Shown piece by piece: positions 9,949-20,500 of a stretch of 64,000 bases of DNA; within the stretch, counting starts at the first letter, position 1; every line of letters begins with the position of its first letter. The DNA is from Paenibacillus sp. J23TS9. Its GTDB lineage: Bacteria > Bacillota > Bacilli > Paenibacillales > Paenibacillaceae. Both the position numbers and the translations under genes were made by a program. Below the pieces are notes generated by a model. It was not told the origin of the DNA and made no database searches. It worked only from the letters and a program-made list of their open reading frames with translations. Where the stretch lies: assembly GCF_018403225.1 (NCBI RefSeq), contig NZ_BOSG01000001.1, positions 1,178,001 through 1,242,000 on the forward strand, given 5' to 3'.

Positions 9949-11250
9949 ATGAGAATGGTCGACTTGATTGAAAAGAAACGTGACGGCGGAGAATTGACAA
10001 CAGAAGAAATTAATTTCATCATAGAAGGCTATACAAAAGGAGATATCCCGGATTACCAGGTCAGTGCCTTGGCTATGGCAATATTCTTTAAAGACATGAC
10101 CCAGCGTGAACGCGCGGATTTGACGATGGCGATCGTGAACTCCGGAGACACGATCGATTTGTCCGAGATTGAAGGAGTTAAAGTCGACAAGCACTCCACA
10201 GGCGGTGTGGGCGATACAACAACCTTGGTGCTTGCTCCACTCGTAGCGGCACTTGATATCCCGGTAGCGAAAATGTCCGGCCGCGGCTTGGGACACACGG
10301 GTGGTACGATCGACAAACTCGAATCCATTGAAGGCTTCCATGTGGAAATCGAGCGCGAAGAATTCGTTAACCTGGTAAATAAACATAAAATCGCAGTCAT
10401 CGGTCAAACCGGCAACCTGACTCCTGCTGATAAAAAGCTGTATGCTCTTCGTGACGTAACAGGTACAGTGGATTCCATTTCCCTGATTGCCAGCTCCATT
10501 ATGAGTAAAAAAATCGCTGCAGGTTCGGATGCGATTGTGCTTGACGTGAAAACCGGCGCTGGTGCGTTCATGAAAACGGTCGACGATGCCAAAGAACTGG
10601 CTCATGCGATGGTTAGCATCGGGAACAATGTCGGACGTAAAACAATGGCTGTAATCTCTGATATGAGCCAGCCTCTCGGCCTTGCAATCGGCAACTCGCT
10701 GGAAGTGAAGGAAGCGATCGACACACTGAAAGGCGAAGGACCAAAGGATCTGGAAGAGCTTTGCTTCGCACTGGGCCGTCAAATGGTGTTCCTAGCTAAT
10801 AAGGCCAGCTCCCTTGAAGAAGCAGAAGAGATGCTGAAGGAAGTTATCCGCAATGGTAAGGCACTGGATAAGTTCAAGGAGTTCATTCAGAATCAGGGTG
10901 GAGATCCTGATGTGGTGGATCATCCTGAGAAGCTTCCACAAGCTCAATACCTCATCGAAGTTCCTGCCAAGGAAGACGGTGTGGTTGCTGAGATCGTGGC
11001 TGATGAAATCGGTACAGCAGCCATGTGGCTGGGCGCCGGACGCGCAACCAAAGAATCGGAAATCGATTTGGCTGTGGGCTTGATGCTCAACAAAAAAATC
11101 GGTGATTCCGTGAAAAAAGGCGAATCGCTCGTTACCATTCATGCTAACCGCGAAAATGTGGATGATGTGATGAACAAAATTTATGAAAACATCCGCATCG
11201 CTGATAAAGCTGAAGCACCTGTACTGGTGCATGGCATTATCACGGAATAA
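9949..11250 (+). CDS. pdp: Pyrimidine-nucleoside phosphorylase
   Basis: The 433-residue protein is the dimeric pyrimidine nucleoside phosphorylase, acting on uridine, thymidine and deoxyuridine. The family signature [17 protein letters not shown] is near residue 110, and the phosphate-binding KHSTGGVGD lies near residue 82. A C-terminal barrel-sandwich domain covers roughly residues 345-433. ATG 9949 is chosen with GTGAGG upstream; the ATG two codons on is possible. It is the last gene of the operon and is followed by a strong terminator. Confidence 0.95.
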   Translation: MRMVDLIEKKRDGGELTTEEINFIIEGYTKGDIPDYQVSALAMAIFFKDMTQRERADLTMAIVNSGDTIDLSEIEGVKVDKHSTGGVGDTTTLVLAPLVAALDIPVAKMSGRGLGHTGGTIDKLESIEGFHVEIEREEFVNLVNKHKIAVIGQTGNLTPADKKLYALRDVTGTVDSISLIASSIMSKKIAAGSDAIVLDVKTGAGAFMKTVDDAKELAHAMVSIGNNVGRKTMAVISDMSQPLGLAIGNSLEVKEAIDTLKGEGPKDLEELCFALGRQMVFLANKASSLEEAEEMLKEVIRNGKALDKFKEFIQNQGGDPDVVDHPEKLPQAQYLIEVPAKEDGVVAEIVADEIGTAAMWLGAGRATKESEIDLAVGLMLNKKIGDSVKKGESLVTIHANRENVDDVMNKIYENIRIADKAEAPVLVHGIITE

Positions 11251-11276
11251 CCTTTATATATAAAGGGTTTATGATG

Positions 11277-11307
11277 AACCAGCTGCTTTTTAAGCAGCTG
11301 GTTTTTC
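11277..11307 (+). terminator. Terminator of the deo operon
   Basis: AACCAGCTGC (11277-11286) pairs perfectly with GCAGCTGGTT (11294-11303) and is followed by T residues. Confidence 0.9.
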
Positions 11308-11324
11308 TATTAGAATTAGAACCA

Positions 11325-11363
11325 TAAAAAAGGATTGGAGCTTATTGCTCCAATCCTTTTTTT
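11325..11363. terminator. Bidirectional terminator, mainly for the minus-strand DUF4190 gene
   Basis: An A-run and GGATTGGAGC are mirrored by GCTCCAATCC and a T-run around a 5-base loop. The A/T runs on both sides let it act in either direction, between pdp and the convergent DUF4190 gene. Confidence 0.85.
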
Positions 11364-11387
11364 ACATATAGATCACGCTATGAATGA

Positions 11388-11753
11388 TTAAGCTGCTCTT
11401 AGTTCTGGAATCGATGAAAGCACATCATACATACTGCCTGAAGCACCTACAAAGATGAGTGCAGCTACAACGATCAGAATAATGATGCCGTACAATGCCG
11501 TACCGCAGATTCCACATACCAATCCGGCGACGGCAAGTCCGCGCCCGCCTTCATTTTTTCTTTTAATTTCTTTGAAGGCAAGGCTCGCAAGCACAATCGC
11601 GATAATGCCGAGAATGAAACCAACATAAGGAATGATTAAGCTAAGAATACCCAAAACGAGCGCTCCTGTGGCTTTCCCGTTCGTCTTCTGCGGCTGCATA
11701 GGCGGCATTTGCTGAAACTGGTTAAATTGTCCTGATGATGAATATGGATCCAA
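11388..11753 (-). CDS. DUF4190-type small membrane protein
   Basis: This is a 121-residue protein with a Gln/Pro-rich N-terminus (PYSSSGQFNQFQQMPPMQPQ) and two hydrophobic segments flanking an EIKRKNEGGRGLAVAG turn. That pattern is the DUF4190 domain. No function is established for the family. The frame extends to 11855, but GAGGAGG lies exactly 8 bases before the TTG at 11753, and the resulting N-terminus (MDPYSSSG) fits the family, so TTG is taken as the start. It is a single gene with its own terminator. Confidence 0.75.
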   Translation of the reverse strand: MDPYSSSGQFNQFQQMPPMQPQKTNGKATGALVLGILSLIIPYVGFILGIIAIVLASLAFKEIKRKNEGGRGLAVAGLVCGICGTALYGIIILIVVAALIFVGASGSMYDVLSSIPELRAA

Positions 11754-11905
11754 AGGTCTGTTCCTCCTCAAATAACGTACTATATGTATAAAAGATATCT
11801 TACATTCAGGACTATTATACCCAGAAATAAGCAGATTGACTATGCAAAATGCCAATTTTTAATCGACAATCTTTTTTCTGGGTGAATGAGAGAGGAGAGT
11901 AGCCA

Positions 11906-12781
11906 TTAGACATTAAAACTTTTACGCAGTTCAGATGGCGATAAATTTTTATACTTCTTAAATGACCGGCTAAAGTAATATATATCTTTAAAGCCGGTAG
12001 ATAATGCGATTTCAGAGATATTCATCTGAGAATTACGCAGCAGGTATTCCGATTTATTAATACGGAGCGTGTTGATATAATCCGTCACGGTTCGACCTGT
12101 AAGTTCTTTGAACAATCTGCTGAAATGAAAGCGGCTGAGGCCCGCAATCCCGGACAATAATTCGACGGTCAAATCCTCCTGGTAATACTCTTCAATATGC
12201 TGGAATACCGGTGTGAACCGTTCAAGATTTTTAAGGCGCAGCTGATCGTCCTCCGTTGTCATTTTGTTCGTTCCATATCGTCGCAGGAGAATCGTCAGGA
12301 TACGGTACAGATAAGATTTGATAGACAGCTCGTAACCCAGATCACGCTGGCTTAATTCTTGAATCAAAGACGAGATACAGGTGATGATTTCCGCGTCTCC
12401 GGAAATTTTGCTGGCAAACAGAATCTGGTTTTGCGTAATGGGAGTTATGAACTTGGTTTCTATGGCATCCACGGAGTGGCTGTGCAAAAGCTTAATATCA
12501 ACGATCATCGCATAATAGACCAAATCGTCACATTGACTCACCCCATAATGAAGATCATTGCTGTTCACGACAACCAGATCGCCTTCACATACTTCATATG
12601 GAACGGAGTTCAGCTCGATCATGGCCGAGCCTTTGGTAAAATACAAGAATTCAATATGGTTATGCCAGTGATGATTAAACAGCGCCTTTCCGTATTCATC
12701 CGACGTACAATAGTGGACTTTAATAGGGAAGAAGCGGTCTGGCATATCCATAGGTTCTTGAAGGGAAAGGGGTCTTTCCAT
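11906..12781 (-). CDS. AraC-family transcriptional regulator
   Basis: The 291-residue protein has an N-terminal cupin-like sensor (HWHNHIEFLYFTKGSAMIEL, about residues 40-60) and a C-terminal pair of helix-turn-helix motifs (VELLSGIAGLSRFHFSRLF and SEIALSTGFKDIYYFSRSF). The start at 12781 follows GAGGTGA at 5-base spacing; the longer frame to 12880 has no better site. It is divergent from the oxidoreductase/TIM-barrel operon and probably controls it. By family, such regulators sense a sugar or related small molecule. The ligand is unknown. Confidence 0.85.
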   Translation of the reverse strand: MERPLSLQEPMDMPDRFFPIKVHYCTSDEYGKALFNHHWHNHIEFLYFTKGSAMIELNSVPYEVCEGDLVVVNSNDLHYGVSQCDDLVYYAMIVDIKLLHSHSVDAIETKFITPITQNQILFASKISGDAEIITCISSLIQELSQRDLGYELSIKSYLYRILTILLRRYGTNKMTTEDDQLRLKNLERFTPVFQHIEEYYQEDLTVELLSGIAGLSRFHFSRLFKELTGRTVTDYINTLRINKSEYLLRNSQMNISEIALSTGFKDIYYFSRSFKKYKNLSPSELRKSFNV

Positions 12782-12911
12782 CACTGTCACCTCTAAATCG
12801 CACAATTGTCTAAATAATGAGCAAGGCTCTACATGGCAGACTTTCTTATAAATATTATAATTCAATATGAAGAAAGACAAAAGGATGATTCAAAAGGAGA
12901 GTTGAATACGA

Positions 12912-13970
12912 ATGAGCAAAATTAGAGTGGGTATTATTGGAGCAGGTTCAATTTCAGAATCACACATGAATTCGTATCAGAACAACCCTGAAGCCGAAAT
13001 TGTGGCGATTTGTGATTTGAAAGAAGAGAGAGCGAAAGCGGCTGCACAGAAATACGGTGCCCAGAAAACATATATCGATTACAATGAATTGCTCGCCGAT
13101 CCTGAGATCGACGCGGTCAGTATTTGCACATGGAATAACACACATGCTGAAATCAGCATTGCTGCTATCAAAGCGGGCAAGCATGTATTGGTCGAAAAAC
13201 CGCTCTGCCGCAGTGTAGAAGAAGCGCTACATATTCAGCAAACGGTTCGGGAGAGCAATAAGCTTCTGCAGGTTGGCTTCGTACGCCGCTATGATCCGAA
13301 TATCGGGCTTCTGAACAGCTTTATTGAAAAGGATGAGTTCGGCGAGCTGTATTACGCCAAAGCGTCCATTTTGCGCCGTCTGGGCAATCCTGGTGGCTGG
13401 TTTGCGGATAAGGAACGCTCCGGCGGCGGACCGCTGATCGATATTGGCGTTCACGTCATCGATCTGTGCTGGTATATGCTTGGCAGACCGAAAGTGAAAT
13501 CGGTTTCAGGTAACGTGTATCATAAGCTTGGAAATCGTTCGAACGTCAAGCATTTGTCCTTTTACAAGGCAGCTGACTATGATGCCAGCAAAAATACAGT
13601 AGAAGATATGGCCAACGCTCTGATCCGCTTTGAAAACGGCGCGTCGCTCATGGTGGATGTCAGCTTCTCGCTGCATGCCAAGAAGGACGAAACGGCTGTC
13701 AAAATTTTCGGAACTAAAGGTGGATTTGAGATTGATCCTGCCCTGGTTATCGTGACCGAGAAGAACGATGTCATGATCAACATCGAGCCGCAGATCGACA
13801 ATAAAGGATTTAACTTCGCTGCAGCATTCCAGAATGAAATCGACCAGTTCATCATTAACGTTCAAAATAACAGAGAGCCGATGAGCCCTGTTGAGGATGG
13901 TCTGGAACTCATGAAAATGTTGACTGCCATTTATGAATCCGCAGAAAAAGGAGTGGAAATCCAGCTATGA
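12912..13970 (+). CDS. Gfo/Idh/MocA-family oxidoreductase
   Basis: The 352-residue protein has an N-terminal Rossmann fold (VGIIGAGSISESHMNSY) and the family's EKPLC motif near residue 97, whose lysine takes part in catalysis. The C-terminal sheet domain contains GGPLIDIGVHVIDLCWY with the catalytic-region histidine. Members oxidise or reduce sugars or inositols with NAD(P). AAAGGAGAG precedes ATG 12912. Its last four bases overlap the next gene (ATGA), so the two are translationally coupled. The substrate cannot be read from sequence. Confidence 0.88.
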   Translation: MSKIRVGIIGAGSISESHMNSYQNNPEAEIVAICDLKEERAKAAAQKYGAQKTYIDYNELLADPEIDAVSICTWNNTHAEISIAAIKAGKHVLVEKPLCRSVEEALHIQQTVRESNKLLQVGFVRRYDPNIGLLNSFIEKDEFGELYYAKASILRRLGNPGGWFADKERSGGGPLIDIGVHVIDLCWYMLGRPKVKSVSGNVYHKLGNRSNVKHLSFYKAADYDASKNTVEDMANALIRFENGASLMVDVSFSLHAKKDETAVKIFGTKGGFEIDPALVIVTEKNDVMINIEPQIDNKGFNFAAAFQNEIDQFIINVQNNREPMSPVEDGLELMKMLTAIYESAEKGVEIQL

Positions 13971-14824
13971 AAATCGGAGTAAGCACATACAGCCTCTACC
14001 GTCCCATTCATGCCGGAGAAATCACCATTCTTGAAGCGATTGAGAAAATCGCTGAAATGGGCGGAGAGCATGTAGAAATCGTGCCGATCGGCTATACCCT
14101 GACTGACAATCCAGAGCTGGTGGATCAAATCGTAGCCAAGGCAAAGGAAGTCGGCATCGATATATCCAATTATGCGATTTATGCAAATTTCGGAGTGGAC
14201 AGCGACGAAGAAGTTGCTAAGGAAATTGAACGCGTTAAAAAAGAAGTGGATATCGCAGCACGCCTTGGCGTCAAGCTGATGCGCCATGATGTAGCCGGCC
14301 GCAGCGATACTTCCATTAAGCAATTCAACAGTGAAGTCGGCCGATTGGCCGAAGCCTGCCGCCAGGTTGCTGATTATGCGGCGCAATATGGCATTACGAC
14401 AAGTGTGGAGAATCATGGCTACTATATCCAAGCAAGTGACCGTGTACAGACGCTTGTACAGGCGGTAGACCGTCCAAACTTCAAAACTACACTTGATGTA
14501 GGTAACTTTATGTGTGTCGATGAGGATCCTGTAGTCGCTGTTGAGAAGAATCTTCCTTACGCGTCAATCGTGCATATTAAAGATTTTTACCTTCGTCATG
14601 CTTCTCAAAATCCCGGCGAAGGCTGGTTTAAAACCGCCAGCGGCAACTTTTTGAGAGGTGCCATTTCCGGACACGGCGATATCAATCTGCGTGAATCGAT
14701 CCGCATCATCAAAGAATCAGGTTACGACGGTTACTTGTCCATTGAATTCGAAGGTATGGAAGATGCCTATCAGGGAACAAAAATCGGTATTGATAACGTA
14801 AAACGTATCTGGAACGAAATTTAA
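13967..14824 (+). CDS. Sugar phosphate isomerase/epimerase-type TIM-barrel protein (first)
   Basis: The 285-residue protein belongs to the xylose-isomerase-like TIM-barrel superfamily (AP endonuclease 2 fold). Metal-binding pattern residues are visible in TTSVENHGYY (Glu), FKTTLDVGNF (Asp), SIVHIKDFYL (His/Asp) and YLSIEFEGME (Glu). These fit a metal-dependent keto-sugar epimerase or isomerase. It overlaps the oxidoreductase gene by four bases and precedes a second barrel protein, so the three probably form one pathway. Confidence 0.82.
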   Translation: MKIGVSTYSLYRPIHAGEITILEAIEKIAEMGGEHVEIVPIGYTLTDNPELVDQIVAKAKEVGIDISNYAIYANFGVDSDEEVAKEIERVKKEVDIAARLGVKLMRHDVAGRSDTSIKQFNSEVGRLAEACRQVADYAAQYGITTSVENHGYYIQASDRVQTLVQAVDRPNFKTTLDVGNFMCVDEDPVVAVEKNLPYASIVHIKDFYLRHASQNPGEGWFKTASGNFLRGAISGHGDINLRESIRIIKESGYDGYLSIEFEGMEDAYQGTKIGIDNVKRIWNEI

Positions 14825-14853
14825 ACAATCATTGAAGAAGGGAGATACATGTA

Positions 14854-15729
14854 ATGAATAATAAAATCGGTGTTATTGTAGACAGCTTCCGTGTGGGCGT
14901 CAGAGAAGGGCTGCAGCGTGCCAAGAAGGTCGGCGCAGACGGAGTTCAGATTTACGCGGTGAGCGGCGAGATGGACCCTGCCAACCTTTCAGGATCGCAG
15001 CGGAAAGAACTTAAGGAATATATTGCTTCCCTTGGACTTGAAATTTCCGCACTGGTTGGGGATTTGGGAGGTTATGGATTTCAGGATAAGAGTGTTAACG
15101 TAGGGAAAATCGAGAAATCCAAGCGGATTTTAGATCTGGCGGTTGAACTGGGCACCCCGGTCGTTACGACACATATTGGGATTGTGCCTGAAGATACAAA
15201 CAGTGAAATTTACCAAACCATGCATGATGCCTGCGAAGAGCTTGCTTCTTACGCAACAAGCATGAACGCTTTCTTTGCGATTGAAACCGGTCCTGAGCCG
15301 TCAGCAAGATTAAAGCAGTTCCTGGACGGATTGGGATCCAAAGGCGTGTCGGTAAACTTTGACCCTGCTAACATGGTTATGGTTACGGGGGATGACCCTG
15401 CACAGGGAGTTTATAACTTGAAGGATTATATCGTGCACACACATGCGAAGGATGGACTTCGTCTGCAAGAAGTACCTGCGCATTACATTTATGAATCTCT
15501 TGGTTATGAAGCTCCTGCAAACGAGAACAATACATTTGTGCCGGGTGAAGGCGAATATTTCCGTGAGGTTCCGCTTGGTGAAGGCGGCGTGAACTGGACA
15601 CAGTATTTGAATGCTCTGAAGGACATCGGATATACGGGATATTTGACGATTGAACGTGAAGTGGGAGAAGATCCGGAAGCTGATATCTCCAAAGCAGTGC
15701 AATTTTTGAAGCAGTACAGAAATGAATAG
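14854..15729 (+). CDS. Sugar phosphate isomerase/epimerase-type TIM-barrel protein (second)
   Basis: This 291-residue protein has the same fold as its upstream neighbour but is clearly diverged. Metal-site pattern residues appear in [10 protein letters not shown] (Glu), SVNFDPANM (Asp), [10 protein letters not shown] (His/Asp) and [10 protein letters not shown] (Glu). AGAAGGGAG lies upstream of ATG 14854. The oxidoreductase plus two barrel proteins and an AraC regulator resembles gene sets for uncommon sugars or inositol derivatives. No transporter is encoded beside them. Confidence 0.82.
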   Translation: MNNKIGVIVDSFRVGVREGLQRAKKVGADGVQIYAVSGEMDPANLSGSQRKELKEYIASLGLEISALVGDLGGYGFQDKSVNVGKIEKSKRILDLAVELGTPVVTTHIGIVPEDTNSEIYQTMHDACEELASYATSMNAFFAIETGPEPSARLKQFLDGLGSKGVSVNFDPANMVMVTGDDPAQGVYNLKDYIVHTHAKDGLRLQEVPAHYIYESLGYEAPANENNTFVPGEGEYFREVPLGEGGVNWTQYLNALKDIGYTGYLTIEREVGEDPEADISKAVQFLKQYRNE

Positions 15730-15755
15730 TTTGAAATGATATAGAGAGTCATTAT

Positions 15756-15807
15756 AAAAACAGTGGACGTTAGACGGAATTCATCCGGAACGTACCACTG
15801 TTTTTTT
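15756..15807. terminator. Bidirectional terminator between the TIM-barrel operon and the DUF11 gene
   Basis: AAAACAGTGG (15757-15766) pairs with CCACTGTTTT (15795-15804), flanked by an A-run and a T-run. It can end transcription from both sides. Confidence 0.85.
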
Positions 15808-15830
15808 GTTGTCGTATTATTCATCTATAA

Positions 15831-17507
15831 TTATTCTTCTCCCGAGTCAACGATGATGGTCAAATAATCTGATCTTACCTCACCGTCATCAGCGCATTCT
15901 TCCACTTGCGCACGGTAGGAGAATAGGAAGCTGCCAGTAACTTCTTCTATTGTATGATGCAGATCGGTTCGTACAAGGGCCATATATTTGAACGTTAAGG
16001 TTTGAAGCGGACCGATCGTTCCGAGTGGGTAACCATGATGGAATTGAACGTAATCATTATGAATGAATACAACACCTTCATCTAATACAGGTTTATTCTG
16101 AATCCATCCGTTCAGTATTAATTCAGCAGCCAGTGATCCATTGTTGATGATGGAAATATCAAAAGATAAGACTTCGCCTGGCTCAACCACAAGATGCTCC
16201 GGCTGTGCATATATTTTAATGTCCGCAGACACTACCTCAACAGATACGTTGTCAGACATAACGGTTTGCTGCACAACACGCCCATCCGGCAGACGGAAGG
16301 TAAAGGATGCTGAAGCATGATTATTGACAGTGACGGGGGTGCTGCCGGATGGCTTAAGAACGATAGCATCAAAAGCGATAATGACTGCTGAACGTGGCCG
16401 AACCGTTCCGAGAAAGATACCCTCGACGGGATTTGCATTGGAATGAAGAACGCCATCCACATGAACACTGCCTTTGAGAAACTGAAGACCTTGAGGCAGT
16501 ACATCTTTAAATGTAGCGTCAAGGGCAAAGTCACCCGTATTGTTAACCACGTTCTCATAATGCAAGATGCAGCCTGTCGTTGCTTGGGGTTTATCAACGG
16601 ATTTACTTACTTTGATCTCCGGCTGAATTACAGTAACCAGAAGAGCATTGGCTGGTTCGGATTGCTGTATCCCATTAATGAGATAGGATAACTCCCCCTG
16701 CAAAGTGAAGGGATTGGCACCGGTTACTCTGCCTACGCGAAGATTTGCTCTAACGATTATGATTGCTCCCGGCAGCAACGTACCTATTGGAATCCCATCT
16801 TCCGGATTGATCGATGGAAAATAAATCTCACCAATCATGACGCTTCCCGTGATAAAAGTAACTCCTGAAGGGAGAGGAAGGTAAACAACCAGATTTTCCA
16901 GAGGTACATTCCCCAGATTGGCAATGGTCAGCATGTAGGTAATTACATCACCAGCAAATGTCTGGTTTGTGCTCACCTCCGCAACAAGTGAAACATAGTG
17001 GGGAAGAACCGTTAGTGTCACGATATTGGAATCCAGCGAACCTGTGATCGTTCTTCCCTCCAAGGACTGAAAGGAATACTGGGCCATCCCCTGATTCGAT
17101 AGCTGAAGCGAAGCAGGAATCGATATCAATATAGCCTGAAATACAATTTGGACTGTCGATTGAATAGGGACTGTCCCTACATGAATGCCGGTAACCGGAT
17201 TCTCCCCCGGTAGGGGAGCGCCGTTAATAACGACGCTGTTCGGGATATAAGCCAATCCATCCGGCAATGCATCATAGAGAAGCAGTTGGGCATCCCTGTT
17301 GCCATCATTGCTCACGGTAAAAAAGAATGTGACTGGTTGATTCAATGTCACCTGCTGTTCGCTTATTGCTTTGGTTAAACGGAGTATGGGACCGACCCAA
17401 GGAGTATCTACAATGTTGGAATAGGCTACCGCTTCTGCTTCTCCGGTTTGAAAATGGACTATGGTTTGATTTCTGAGAATAAATTCAGATCTTAGGTCCG
17501 GCATCAT
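15831..17507 (-). CDS. DUF11-repeat protein, downstream frame (continuation of the giant DUF11 protein)
   Basis: This frame encodes 558 residues with about four further DUF11-like repeats, beginning near LRLTKAISEQQ, VSLVAEVSTNQ, IKVSKSVDKPQ and IKIYAQPEHLV. Its first 45 residues are not a protein start. They read as the second half of the repeat that is cut off at the end of the upstream frame (MPDLRSEFILRNQTIVHF aligns with the family's PNPAQLVNQASVAF region). The ATG overlaps the upstream stop as ATGATG over TGA and has no visible ribosome binding site. It is either reached by termination-reinitiation or -1 frameshifting, or it is the result of a one-base deletion. The repeats here are more diverged than upstream. 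Confidence 0.75.
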   Translation of the reverse strand: MMPDLRSEFILRNQTIVHFQTGEAEAVAYSNIVDTPWVGPILRLTKAISEQQVTLNQPVTFFFTVSNDGNRDAQLLLYDALPDGLAYIPNSVVINGAPLPGENPVTGIHVGTVPIQSTVQIVFQAILISIPASLQLSNQGMAQYSFQSLEGRTITGSLDSNIVTLTVLPHYVSLVAEVSTNQTFAGDVITYMLTIANLGNVPLENLVVYLPLPSGVTFITGSVMIGEIYFPSINPEDGIPIGTLLPGAIIIVRANLRVGRVTGANPFTLQGELSYLINGIQQSEPANALLVTVIQPEIKVSKSVDKPQATTGCILHYENVVNNTGDFALDATFKDVLPQGLQFLKGSVHVDGVLHSNANPVEGIFLGTVRPRSAVIIAFDAIVLKPSGSTPVTVNNHASASFTFRLPDGRVVQQTVMSDNVSVEVVSADIKIYAQPEHLVVEPGEVLSFDISIINNGSLAAELILNGWIQNKPVLDEGVVFIHNDYVQFHHGYPLGTIGPLQTLTFKYMALVRTDLHHTIEEVTGSFLFSYRAQVEECADDGEVRSDYLTIIVDSGEE

Positions 17508-20500
17508 AACGCCGTGACCTGTACCTGGAATGTGACTGTGGATGTAGCGCCTGCTGCGAGTGTGCCAATCTGGATACCTGTATTCGGATTGGCTGTCGGT
17601 CTAGGAACGGTATCTACCGTTACGCTGCCTGTGATGAACACGGAACCGGCGGGCACCTGGTCAACAAGAACGACACTGTTGACAGCTTCAATACCGTTAT
17701 TGGTAACAACGATGGTGTAAGTGATGGTATCCCCCACAACCGCATCAATCGAGGGCGTGCTTTTCACGACAGAAATATTAGGGGAAGATACCGGAATGGT
17801 AAGTATGTTTGAAAGTGAGGTTCCGGTCAGGATCAATCCGTCCGGATGCTGGAATGTAAAGTTTACAGTCGCCTGGTTAACCAGCTGCTGCTGAGCGGGA
17901 AGACTTTGGACACTGACTTGCATAGTGACACTCACAGTAACCGTCGTGCCTGGCAAGACGGTTCCGGCATTGATACCCGTTACCGGATCTGCTCCAGGCT
18001 GCGGAACCCCGTTAACCAGAATACTATTCGGGACGAACACAGCACCTGCTGGAACCGGATCAATGACGGTAGCTTGCGCTGGCAGATTTCCTGTATTGGT
18101 CAAAGCTACGGTATAAACGATCGTATCACCAACCGTAGCATTGGTTGTATTGGCTGTTTTAACAGCTCCGATCACGGCTTGATATATCTGAAGAATATTG
18201 GTATTGGATGTCGATGTACCTGAAAAAGCACCTGATGTAAAGCTGGCAGAAGCACGGTTGGCAATTTGACCAGAGCTTGGAACAGCGACAACGGTCACAT
18301 TAAAGGCAACGGTTTTTGTCGCTCCCGGAGCTATTGTACTGAGAGACACGCCGGTGGATGGGTTCGCAGCCGGAACTGGACTTCCATCGACCGTGACGCT
18401 TCCTGCTACAAATGTCGTCTCCGGAGGTATGGTATCCGAGAAGATGACATTCGTCACATTTTCTATACCATTGTTGGTCACAGTGACGGTATAAGGAATC
18501 ACATCGCCAAGCGAAGCATCAGGCAAGGTTGTTGTTTTGACAAGGGTAACATTGGGTGATGATACCGGAATGGTAACCGTATTGGAAACAAGGGATCCAT
18601 TCACGATTCGGCCGTCAGGAAGAGTGAACGTGTAAGTTGCAGATGCCTGATTGTTCAGCAGCTGCGTAGGAGGTACGGAGTTAACGATTACAGAAAACAT
18701 AACAACGGCGCCGCTGGCAACAACACCGAGTGGAATACCTGTTGACGGGTCAGCCCCTGGAAGCGGCTGACCGTTCAGAAGCACGCTGTTAGGCTGGAAT
18801 GTGGTCCCTGCAGGAATGGTATCCGTTAAAGTAACGGCAGCTCCGAAATTTCCGGCATTGGAGATATTAATAGTATATATGACCGTATCCCCAACGGTTG
18901 CATTGGCCGTATTGGCGCTTTTAACCGCGGTATAGATGGGCTGATACACTGGTGTGATCACCGTATTTGAGAATGTTACGCTTGAGAAAGCGCCTGAAGT
19001 AAAGCTCACTGAAGATTGGTTGCTAAGTGTTGTCGATGCTGGCAGTGTGGTCACCAAAGCATTAAAAATGACAGTAACTACACCACCTGGAGGGATAGCT
19101 CCGATAATAATACCTGTTGCCGGATTTGCTGCAGGACGTGGCGTTCCATCAATGGTAACCGACCCAGGAACCAGCGCAGCGCCGACTGGAATCGCATCCG
19201 TAAAGAGGACATTACTGACACTGGCAATGCCGTTGTTGGTAATCGTTGTGGTATAGGTAATCGTGTCGCCGACAGAGAGGGCTGTGGACGGCGTGCTTTT
19301 AACAACGGCAATATTTGGAGAAGAAACCGAAATCGTAACCACATTGGAAACGGTAGATCCTGTGATGGTTCTTCCATCAGGTAGAGTATAGGCTGTGGCT
19401 GCGACTCCCTGATTTACTAACTGTTGTGGTGAGGGGAGCGTATTGATGATGACTGAAAATACAACCGTTGTGGTTTGGCCTGGATTCACAACACCGGCAT
19501 TGATACCTGTAACCGGATCGGTGCCTGCCTGTTGTGTTCCATTAACCAGAACGCTGTTTGGCACAAATGAAGTTCCTGCCGGAATGTTATCCGTTAATGT
19601 AACTTGGGAACCGTAATTTCCTGAGTTCACAATATTAAATGTATAGCTCACGGTATCACCAACGGTGGCATTGGAAGTACTGCCGCTTTTTGTCGTCGAA
19701 ATAACGGGCTGATATACAGGTGTGGTCACCGTATTGGAATTGGTCAGTCCTGAAAAAACGCCTGCGGTGAATGTGACAATAGCTGTATTGTTCAGTTGTG
19801 CAGGGGATGGAACAGAAGTCACAAGAATACTGAATGCGACATTGGCCGAGGCTGTAGGAGCGATGGAACCAATAGTTATCCCAGCTGATGGATTCGCCGT
19901 GGGAGCCGGCGTGCCATTGATCGTAACACTTCCGGCTACGAAGGCTGCACCTGGGGGGATCGTATCCGACAACTGAACATTATTCACGGCTTCAATCCCT
20001 GCATTCGTAATGGTAATGCCGTATACAATTGTATCTCCAACGGTAGCCGCGGTTGAAGGTGTTGCTTTGATAACCGACACATTAGGTGCGGATACCTGAA
20101 AAGTGACGGTATTGGAAACGGCCGAGCCTGTCAAGGTTCTGCCATCCGGTGGTGTAAAGGTAAAGCTCGCAGTTGCTTGATTGCTCATCGTTTGCGGGTT
20201 CGGCAATGTACTAATGACAATTCCGAAGGTTACGACAGTACTTGCTCCAGGCGCGATGCTGCCCAGGCTGATTCCGGTCACAGGGGATTCTCCAGGAAAG
20301 GGGAAACCGTTAATAATGACGCTGTTCGGGGTAAATGTGGCGCCATTGGGTATTGTATCCGTAAGTGTGACATTTGCAGCCAAATTGCCTGTATTGCTTA
20401 TCGTAATCGAATAATTGACAGCATCGCCTACCTGAGCGTTAGTTGTGCTCGCGGCTTTTAATAATGAAATCTGTGGCTGAACAACAGGTGTTGATGTGAC

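Noticed and set aside
9246..10782. Long minus-strand frames across deoD and pdp
   Set aside because: The deo genes are certain from catalytic motifs; the opposite frames are shadows rich in Cys, His and Phe with no family match.
17498..17510. Programmed -1 frameshift with a classic slippery site
   Set aside because: The sequence GGCGTTATGATG has no X XXY YYZ heptamer and I see no strong hairpin just after it; a mutation or reinitiation is more likely.
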